From Geothrix fermentans DSM 14018 (lineage in GTDB: Bacteria > Acidobacteriota > Holophagae > Holophagales > Holophagaceae): a stretch of 64,000 bases of DNA. Numbering within the stretch: position 1 is the first letter of the stretch; the number at the start of each line of letters is the position of its first letter. The position numbers were made by a program, and so were the translations under genes. This document shows positions 58,073-64,000 of this stretch, one piece after another. The DNA is taken from assembly GCF_000428885.1 (NCBI RefSeq), contig NZ_AUAU01000019.1, positions 1 through 64,000 on the forward strand, written 5' to 3'. The notes beneath the pieces are model-generated. The model made no database searches, had not been told where the DNA came from, and worked only from the letters and a program-made list of their open reading frames with translations.

Positions 58073-59245
58073 GCGCTTCAGCGTGAGGATGGCGATCTCG
58101 GGTTTCGCGGCGATGCGGAGGGGGAGGCCCACCACGCCCAGGCCCCGGCTCACGTAGAGGAAGTCGTCGCCTTCGCGGTAGAGCCCGTCCGTGCGGGGGC
58201 CGATGAGGTGCGCGCTGCTGACGCCGGGGATGGGGTTGATCTGGCCGCCGTGGGTGTGGCCCGAGAGCGTGAGCCGCGCCCCGGCCTCCAGGGCCCGCTC
58301 CCACTCGCTGGGGCGGTGGTTGAGGCAGAGGCGGAAGGCATCCGCCGGAAGGTCGCGGGCGGCCTCTGAGGGCCGGGGGCCGGGTCCGAAGACCATGCGC
58401 CGGAAGCGCCCGTTCCGCGCCATGGGGTCCTGGAGGCCCACGAGGGCCAGGGTGCCACCCCCCCGCCGGACCAGGGCCGAGGTGTTCTCCAGGCAGCGGA
58501 TCCCGGCGGCCTCGAGGTCCCGCCAGATGGGGCGCGGATCGTCGAAGTAGTCGTGGTTGCCCAGCACGGCGAAGGTGCCCAGGGGCGCGGGGAAGCCGCG
58601 GAAGGCCTCGATGACCGGAGCCAGCTCCTCGGGCACGCTGTCCACCAGGTCCCCGGTGATGAGGAGGAGGTCCGGGCGCTCCCGGGCGGTGAGGTCCCGC
58701 CAGCGCCGCACCAGGTCCGGCCCGACGAGGGGCCCCGAGTGGAGGTCCGAGAGCTGGGCCAGGCGGAGGCCGTCCAGGCCCGGCGGCAGGTCCGGGAAGG
58801 CCAGGGTGCGCCGCGTGATCTCCGGGTCGCCGTAGGCCTCCCGCGCCCCCGTGGCGCCGAAGGCCACCGCGGCGCCGGTGCTGGCGAGGGCGGCGGTGCG
58901 CAGGAAGGCCCGCCGGCCCGGGTCTACGGCCTCCCCCGGGGGCTCGGGCAGGTGGCGGCTGCGGAGGTGCCAGAGCCCCTCCGCCACCATGCCGCCCACC
59001 AGGTGCAGCACCGTGAAGGCCTGGAAGTAGAACCCGCCCCGGGCCATGCCGCGCAGGAGGGGCAGCGCGTCGTGGCCGCCCAGCCCCAGGATGCGGAGCC
59101 CCGCGAAGCCGATGAGGGGCACGTGGACGAGGACCAGGATCCAGGGCAGCTTCCGGTGGAAGCGTCCGGGCAGTTCCAGGCGCAGCAAGCGCAGGTGCAG
59201 CCACTGGACGAGGAAGATGAGGACGAGACCGATGAGGAAGAGCAT
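58067..59245 (-). CDS. Membrane-anchored metallophosphoesterase (YkuE-like)
   Basis: A 392-aa protein: several N-terminal hydrophobic helices (residues 1-95), then a twin-arginine-like GRRAFLRTAALAS segment near residue 110, followed by a calcineurin-like phosphoesterase domain with LSDLHSG, ITGDLVD, GNHDY and SGHTHGGQ metal-binding motifs. It resembles phospholipid-linked or UDP-sugar phosphoesterases of the YkuE/YaeI group, acting at the outer face of the membrane. The substrate is unknown. A normal full-length domain with all ligands present. Confidence 0.85.
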   Translation of the reverse strand: MLFLIGLVLIFLVQWLHLRLLRLELPGRFHRKLPWILVLVHVPLIGFAGLRILGLGGHDALPLLRGMARGGFYFQAFTVLHLVGGMVAEGLWHLRSRHLPEPPGEAVDPGRRAFLRTAALASTGAAVAFGATGAREAYGDPEITRRTLAFPDLPPGLDGLRLAQLSDLHSGPLVGPDLVRRWRDLTARERPDLLLITGDLVDSVPEELAPVIEAFRGFPAPLGTFAVLGNHDYFDDPRPIWRDLEAAGIRCLENTSALVRRGGGTLALVGLQDPMARNGRFRRMVFGPGPRPSEAARDLPADAFRLCLNHRPSEWERALEAGARLTLSGHTHGGQINPIPGVSSAHLIGPRTDGLYREGDDFLYVSRGLGVVGLPLRIAAKPEIAILTLKRG

Positions 59246-59264
59246 CAGGATTCCAGGGTAACCA

Positions 59265-61814
59265 TCACGGCCGCACGATCACGCTCAGGGTTCCCACCGT
59301 ACGGTCCTTCATGGCCCCATCCAAGGGGCGGTGGATCCCCAGGGTGAAGGAGAGGTTGCCCGCCAGGCGGCGCAGCACGTCCATGGGCAGGCCCAGGGCG
59401 CGGCTGTCCAGCTCGAGGCCCGCCACCCGCTGGGCCGCGGGCCGCGGATCGGAGGCCTGCCAGAGGGCCGCGTGCTCCACGTAGGCGCGGAAGGGGCCGA
59501 GCCCCAGGTCCGCCCGCAGCCGGCGCAGCCGGTCGCCCGTGGCGGTGTAGGCGGGCAGGGCCGCCTGGACCACGCGGTTGGCGTCCAGGGGGGTGGGCAG
59601 CAGGGAGGTGCCCACGCCGCCCAGGTGGAAGCGGTCCAGGCCCGTGGGATCGCCGCCCAGGCGGCCCGCCTCCAGGCGCACCGTGAGGGGCGACCAGGGA
59701 TTGATCCAGCCCACCGTGAGGGTGGCCCGAGTCAGGTCCCAGGTCCGGCCGTCCGTGCGGCCGTGCTGCTCCCTCGCGTCCAGCGCGACGCGGAGCCCGT
59801 GGCCGTCCCGGCTCCAGAAGCTGCCCAGGCCGGCCTCCAGGCCCCAGAGGGCGCGGTCCACAGGGGTTCCGCCTTCGGGCGTGACGCGCTCGTAGGCGGC
59901 CACGGGGCGGAGGTGGGAGCGGGGCCGGCCCAGGTCCTCGCGATCGAAGGCCAGCGCCAGGCCCCGGCGTTCCCGGTCGAAGCCCACCACGGGGGCGAAG
60001 CGCTGGCTCGAGGGGCGCTCCAGGAGGGAGAAGGCCTGGAGGGAGGGCGCCCAGCGCCAGGCGCGCCAGGCCGCGCCCGCCATGGCGCCGCGGGGGCCTG
60101 CTCCGTCGCCGAGACCCGCCAGCACCTGCCAGTTCAGGCGGCCCAGGATGTCGTTCCCCCCCAGGCCCAGCTGGGCGCTGAGGCCCGAGGGCGTCGCGCT
60201 GTAGCCCGCCAGGGGGAAGGTGCCGTGGCTCTCGGCCACGCGATAGGGATGCGGCTCCACGGAGACGGGCGGCGGCAGGGGGATGGGCTCGTCCGCCTTG
60301 GGGAGGATCTGGTCCTTCACGAGGGCGGCCGGATCCTGGGGCAGGGGCTTCGGCTCCAGGGGCGGCAGGGTGGCGTCCAGGCGGCGGATCTGGAGGCCCG
60401 TGGCGCTCATCTGGGTGTAGTAGATCCAGCGGCCATCCGGCGTGGCCACGGGGTTCCAGGCGGCGGCCAGGGTGCGCGTGAGGGGCCTTCCCGACGCGTC
60501 CACCAGGTTCCAGATGCCCTCCACCTCCTTCCAGCCCAGGGCCGATGACGCGGGAGCCGCCGGCGGGGCGGGTTCAGCGGATACGCCCTTTCCCAAGGTC
60601 CACCGCCGCCCCTCGGGGCGCAGCACGCCCTCCTCGTCGGGCAGGCGCAGCTGGAAGGCGATGGCGTCCGGGGCCACCCAGGTGGGCTTCCAGGGCAGCG
60701 CGCCGTGGATGGGGCCCAGGCGCCGGGCGGGCGGAACGACGGGCGCCACGGGGGCATGGTCGGCGGGCTCGCCGGGCTCGGGCTTGGCGGCCCGGGGCGG
60801 CGCCTTCAGGTCCCAGACGTAGAGCCCTGGCTTCCGGGCATCCAGCACCCGGGCCAGGAGCCTGGTGCCGTCGGGGCTCAGGGCCAGGTCCGTGGCCCAG
60901 CCGTTCAGCTGGGTGACCAGCTCGCCTTCGCGCAGGCCCTGGGCCCGGGCGAAGCGCTCCAGCTCCAGGGCCGTGTGGGTGAGCTCCGCGCAGAAGCGCT
61001 GGTAGCCGGTCTTGGGGCCGAAGCCGAAGGTGGCGGTGAAGGCCGCGTCGAAGTCGCGCCGGCCCGCCAGCCGCGTCCAGAGGGTCTGGAGGACCTTCGG
61101 ATCGGCGGCCTTCGTCTCGAGCCACTCGAGGTAGGCGCTGCCCGCCAGGTAGGCCAGGCTGCCGCCCAGGAACCCCTCGGTGCCGCTCAGGGCCTCGTAG
61201 GTGGGCAGCCGGCCTTCGAGGGCCCACTGGCGCAGCACCGCGGCCCGGAAGGGGCTGTGGGGGCGGCCGCTGCCCGTGAGCTTCCCCTCGATGAGCGTGG
61301 CGTAGCCCTCGGTCACCCAGCGGGGGGACTTCTCCGCCAGGGGCCCCAGCGCGGCGGTCCAGCGCCGCCAGAGGCTGGGTTTCCGGTCCGGACGCAGGAG
61401 GTGGTGCATGTGGCCCAGCTCGTGGGCCAGCAGCAGCTCGGCCCAGCCCCGGTGGTGGCCGATGGGGGAATCCGCCTCGGGCGCAGTGCGCCACAGCACC
61501 ACCTGGGGCCGCTGGAGGATGGGGTAGGCCAGCCCGTTGGCCTCCAGGACGGGATCCAGGATCAGGATGTCGATGGGCTTCCCGGGCTTCTCGTAGGCGA
61601 ACCCCACCAGCCCCAGGTACTGGGCGTGGACGCCCTCCACGCGGCCCGCCACCTCGCGGCCGAAGGCCTCGAAGGCCGCCGGGCAGTGGATGCGGTAGTG
61701 CGCGGTGGCGAAGGTGAGCCAGGGGGCGTCCGGGGCCTGGATGCGGGCGGGCGGGGCCGCCTGGAGCAGGGCGGGCAGACAGGCCAGGACGGGCGGCAGG
61801 GTCCGGGGACGCAT
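59265..61814 (-). CDS. Zinc metalloprotease-like protein with C-terminal outer-membrane barrel region
   Basis: An 849-aa exported protein with a signal peptide (LACLPALLQAAPP). The N-terminal 240 residues form a peptidase MA-like domain: zinc motif HELGH (131-135) and a downstream WVTEGYATLIEGK whose Glu could be the third ligand. A middle region reads like a TolB/WD-type repeat with DLALSPDGTRLLARV and NPVATPDGRWIYYT. The last 320 residues are amphipathic strand pairs (LGLGPFRAYVEHAALW, LSFTLGIHRPL) ending near the C-terminus, as in an outer-membrane barrel. This is an uncommon chain of activities, suggesting a surface protease displayed on a barrel. Confidence 0.75.
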   Translation of the reverse strand: MRPRTLPPVLACLPALLQAAPPARIQAPDAPWLTFATAHYRIHCPAAFEAFGREVAGRVEGVHAQYLGLVGFAYEKPGKPIDILILDPVLEANGLAYPILQRPQVVLWRTAPEADSPIGHHRGWAELLLAHELGHMHHLLRPDRKPSLWRRWTAALGPLAEKSPRWVTEGYATLIEGKLTGSGRPHSPFRAAVLRQWALEGRLPTYEALSGTEGFLGGSLAYLAGSAYLEWLETKAADPKVLQTLWTRLAGRRDFDAAFTATFGFGPKTGYQRFCAELTHTALELERFARAQGLREGELVTQLNGWATDLALSPDGTRLLARVLDARKPGLYVWDLKAPPRAAKPEPGEPADHAPVAPVVPPARRLGPIHGALPWKPTWVAPDAIAFQLRLPDEEGVLRPEGRRWTLGKGVSAEPAPPAAPASSALGWKEVEGIWNLVDASGRPLTRTLAAAWNPVATPDGRWIYYTQMSATGLQIRRLDATLPPLEPKPLPQDPAALVKDQILPKADEPIPLPPPVSVEPHPYRVAESHGTFPLAGYSATPSGLSAQLGLGGNDILGRLNWQVLAGLGDGAGPRGAMAGAAWRAWRWAPSLQAFSLLERPSSQRFAPVVGFDRERRGLALAFDREDLGRPRSHLRPVAAYERVTPEGGTPVDRALWGLEAGLGSFWSRDGHGLRVALDAREQHGRTDGRTWDLTRATLTVGWINPWSPLTVRLEAGRLGGDPTGLDRFHLGGVGTSLLPTPLDANRVVQAALPAYTATGDRLRRLRADLGLGPFRAYVEHAALWQASDPRPAAQRVAGLELDSRALGLPMDVLRRLAGNLSFTLGIHRPLDGAMKDRTVGTLSVIVRP

Positions 61815-61850
61815 GCCCCAGTGTGACCAGGACGGTGACGGAGATCACTT

Positions 61851-61869
61851 TTTGAGACGTCATCTCAAA
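61851..61869. promoter_or_regulatory. Fur-like palindrome, upstream copy
   Basis: TTTGAGA (61851-61857) and TCTCAAA (61863-61869) form a perfect 7-bp inverted repeat with a 5-nt centre. The core TGAGACGTCATCTCA approximates the 7-1-7 Fur form TGAGAATnATTCTCA. It sits between the divergent metalloprotease and apbE starts and could control both. Confidence 0.5.
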
Positions 61870-61897
61870 TTTATCCTTGATTTCGACGATCGGTCTT

Positions 61898-61914
61898 ATG
61901 AGACTCATTCTCAT
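61898..61914. promoter_or_regulatory. Fur-like palindrome overlapping the apbE start
   Basis: ATGAGACTCATTCTCAT (61898-61914) has 6-bp arms and matches the Fur-box style TGAGAATnATTCTCA at all but one core base. It covers the first possible ATG (61898) and the start of the second (61913), so a bound repressor would block transcription or early elongation. Confidence 0.55.
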
Positions 61915-62869
61915 GTCGACCAAATCCGCCCCACACCTCCTGGTGGCCGCCCTGGTGGCGGTCCAGGGGGTGGCGGCGCCCAAGGGTCCGATTCAGGACC
62001 GCCTGGCGCTCGCCATGGGGACCGAGCTGCGCCTCCACCTGGAGGGCCCGGGCTCCGGGCCGGCTTCGGAGGCCGCCCTGGCGGAGGTGGCCCGCATCGA
62101 GGCCGCCTGCTCCACCTGGGATCCCGCCTCCGCCTGGAGCCGGCTGAACGCGGCCCAGGGGCGCCCGGTGGCCCTGGACGGCGAATGGCTGGACCTGCTG
62201 GACCGCATGAAAGGCTGGCAGGGCCGCACGGAGGGGGCCTTCGATCCGGTGCTCATGGCCCTCCTGCGGGCCTGGGGGGTGCGGGAGGGGGGCCGCACGC
62301 CAGATCCGGCGGCCCTGGCCGCAGCCCGCCGCGCCTCCGGGGCCGGCCTGCTGATCCTCGACCGCGCCGCGGGTACCGCCCACTTGGCTCAGTCCGATGC
62401 AGGCCTTGAGGAGGGCGGCTTCCTCAAGGGCTACGCGCTGGATCGCATGCGGAAGACGGCGGGCGCGCCGGCGGGCCTGCTGGATTTCGGCGGTCAGCTG
62501 CTGGCCTGGGGCCGGCCCGTGGAAGCCTCCGTGGCCGATCCCCGGGACCGCCGCCGGGCCCGCCTCACCCTCTCCCTGCGCGACGCCTCGCTGGCCGGCA
62601 GCGGCACCTCCGAGCGGGGCCGCCACATCCTCGATCCCCGCACGGGGGAGCCGTGCCCCGCCTGGGGCAGCACCGCGGTGGTGGCCGCGGAAGCCCTCAC
62701 GGCGGACGTGCTCTCCACGGCCCTCTACGTGCTGGGCCCCGACGCGGGTTCCGCCTGGGCCGAGCGCCGGGGCGTGGCCGCCGCCTTTCTTCTCCACGAC
62801 GGGACGGTCCGGATGACCCCGGCCTTCCGATCCCTCCACCCCACCCTGATTCCCCAGGAGTCCCGATGA
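61913..62869 (+). CDS. apbE: FAD:protein FMN transferase (ApbE family), exported
   Basis: A 318-aa ApbE: a signal peptide (MSTKSAPHLLVAALVAVQG), AMGTELRLHL, EGGFLKGYALDRM (FAD binding), HILDPRTGEP and TADVLSTALYVLG, whose Asp binds Mg2+. It attaches FMN to Thr/Ser of S/T-GA-T-type targets on periplasmic flavoproteins. No target gene is in view. ATG 61913 gives the best signal peptide; ATG 61898 or TTG 61877 would extend it. The stop overlaps the porin-like gene start (ATGA, 62866-62869). The start lies within a Fur-like palindrome, so iron-responsive expression is likely. Confidence 0.87.
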   Translation: MSTKSAPHLLVAALVAVQGVAAPKGPIQDRLALAMGTELRLHLEGPGSGPASEAALAEVARIEAACSTWDPASAWSRLNAAQGRPVALDGEWLDLLDRMKGWQGRTEGAFDPVLMALLRAWGVREGGRTPDPAALAAARRASGAGLLILDRAAGTAHLAQSDAGLEEGGFLKGYALDRMRKTAGAPAGLLDFGGQLLAWGRPVEASVADPRDRRRARLTLSLRDASLAGSGTSERGRHILDPRTGEPCPAWGSTAVVAAEALTADVLSTALYVLGPDAGSAWAERRGVAAAFLLHDGTVRMTPAFRSLHPTLIPQESR

Positions 62870-64000
62870 AGTCCCTGCTCACCCCCCTCATGTGCGCCCT
62901 GCTGGTCGCGCCCGCCTTCGCCCAGGAGAAGCCCGACACGGACAAGCGGCCCAGCGCTGACCAGAGGATCGCCGACCTGGAGCGCCGCCTGGACGCCATG
63001 TCCCGGGAGCTCGAGTCCCAGAAGGCCGGCAGCGCCATGCCCGCCGCGCCCGAGGAGGGCCGCTTCGGCCTGGGCGGCGGCGCCAGCAAGGTCTACGCCG
63101 TGCCCTCGGGCCTCAGCATCGGCGGCTACGGCGAGTTCCTCTACGAGAACAAGGCCGCGACGCTCGAGGATGGCAGCCACGTCGGCACCGACAAGAAGCT
63201 CGACGCGCTGCGCTTGGTGCTCTACACCGGCTACAAGTTCACGGACCGCATCGTGTTCAACTCGGAGATCGAGTTCGAGCATGGCGGCTACAGCGATGAC
63301 AAGCCCGAGGGCGAAGTGGTGGTGGAGTTCGCCTACCTGGACTTCCTGATCAACAAGGCCTTCAATGTCCGCGCGGGCCAGATGCTGGTGCCCATGGGCT
63401 TCATTAACGAGTTGCATGAGCCCCCGGCCTTCCTGGGCGCCCGTCGGCCCATGGTGGAGCGCACCATCATCCCCGCCACCTGGCATGAGAACGGCGTGGG
63501 CGTCCACGGCGACCTGCCCGGCCACCTCACCTACCGCGTCTACCTCATGAACGGTCTGGACGCCTCGGGCTTCGGGGCCTCGGGCATCCGCGGCGGTCGC
63601 CAGGCCGGCAAGGAGGCCAACGCCCAGAGCCTGGCCTGGACGGGCCGCCTGGACTGGACCCCCATTCCCGGCGTGCTGGCCGGCGCGAGCTTCTACACGG
63701 GCAACAGCAACCAGACCGGCATCGGCGAGGCCCTCACCACCACCGTGTGGGACGCCCACGCCGAGTACCGCGCCCAGGGCCTGCAGGTCCGCGGCCTCTA
63801 CACCCGCAGCACCAACACCGCCGGGGCCGTGGCGGCGCTGGATCCCGCCGATCCCGCGCGCAAGGTGGGCACCAAGCAGTGGGGCGGCTACCTGGAGGCG
63901 GGCTACGACCTGCTCCGCGGCGCCAAGCAGGCCCTCATCCCCTACGTGCGCTACGAGCGCCTGGACGCCCAGCAGGAGGTCGTCGAAGGCGTGGCCGTGA
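62866..64000 (+). CDS. Porin-like outer-membrane barrel protein, truncated by the window end
   Basis: The first 378 residues of a larger protein. A signal peptide (MKSLLTPLMCALLVAPAFAQ) is followed by a short coiled-coil segment (ADQRIADLERRLDAMSRELESQ) and a barrel with many amphipathic strands (GLSIGGYGEFLYEN, IVFNSEIEFEHGG, VRAGQMLVPMGFINE). The early coiled coil plus barrel resembles phosphate/DcaP-like or trimeric porins of the OprP/PorO type. AGGAG lies 6 nt before the ATG, which overlaps the apbE stop. Function beyond porin is unclear; the 3' end is outside the window. Confidence 0.8.
   Translation, partial: MKSLLTPLMCALLVAPAFAQEKPDTDKRPSADQRIADLERRLDAMSRELESQKAGSAMPAAPEEGRFGLGGGASKVYAVPSGLSIGGYGEFLYENKAATLEDGSHVGTDKKLDALRLVLYTGYKFTDRIVFNSEIEFEHGGYSDDKPEGEVVVEFAYLDFLINKAFNVRAGQMLVPMGFINELHEPPAFLGARRPMVERTIIPATWHENGVGVHGDLPGHLTYRVYLMNGLDASGFGASGIRGGRQAGKEANAQSLAWTGRLDWTPIPGVLAGASFYTGNSNQTGIGEALTTTVWDAHAEYRAQGLQVRGLYTRSTNTAGAVAALDPADPARKVGTKQWGGYLEAGYDLLRGAKQALIPYVRYERLDAQQEVVEGVAV

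Overview
The window is a GC-rich bacterial chromosome segment with dense, overlapping genes and no rRNA, tRNA, IS element or CRISPR array. Strong third-position G/C, the gene style and a Gram-negative envelope (Wza-type exporter, outer-membrane barrels, lipoproteins) point to an acidobacterium of the Holophaga/Geothrix type. That assignment is inference; no taxonomic marker such as 16S is present.

The left 39 kb is one large extracellular/capsular polysaccharide locus. Positions 242-9079 hold a PglF/CapD-like sugar 4,6-dehydratase, a formyltransferase, a DegT aminotransferase and a small PglC-type phosphoglycosyl transferase (a route to a 4-amino- or 4-formamido-6-deoxy sugar on undecaprenyl phosphate), plus two right-handed beta-helix proteins. 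Positions 9076-15802 (minus strand) encode an asparagine-synthase-like protein, a MurJ/Wzx-like flippase, a CapA-like protein, a Wzy-like polymerase and an ATP-grasp enzyme, the last four chained by stop/start overlaps. Positions 16169-28920 (plus strand) hold three polysaccharide deacetylase domains, two of them fused to GT4 glycosyltransferases, then a two-lobed hydrolase and an unusual module: carrier protein, acyl-CoA-dehydrogenase-like flavoprotein, class II synthetase-like amino acid:carrier-protein ligase, DUF1839 protein and a GH2 glycosidase. Positions 29069-33232 make a UDP-HexNAcA sugar (TviB/TviC or WbpA/WbpP type) and add a GT4 and a methyltransferase. Positions 33255-37146 are wza-wzb-wzc on the minus strand. 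A third beta-helix paralogue and a FemAB/GNAT-like protein close the locus.

The right 25 kb is mixed: an alpha-amino-acid ester hydrolase, a SHOCT lipoprotein, a sirtuin, a PafA-like phosphatase with a barrel protein, ThpR, a redoxin, a sigma-54 activator, PrmA, MurI, a GNAT, a histidine kinase with a CHAD protein, UvrA, RNase D, a half-size GDT1 protein, a metallophosphoesterase, a metalloprotease/barrel protein, and an ApbE-porin pair behind Fur-like palindromes. One clearly AT-richer gene, a type I restriction HsdR N-terminal-like nuclease (55584-56654), sits alone between uvrA and rnd and looks acquired.

The most interesting feature is the aminoacyl carrier-protein module inside a polysaccharide locus. 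It suggests that an amino acid, activated without tRNA or NRPS, is oxidised on a carrier protein and then used to decorate the glycan. The chemistry is inference; the gene arrangement is directly seen.
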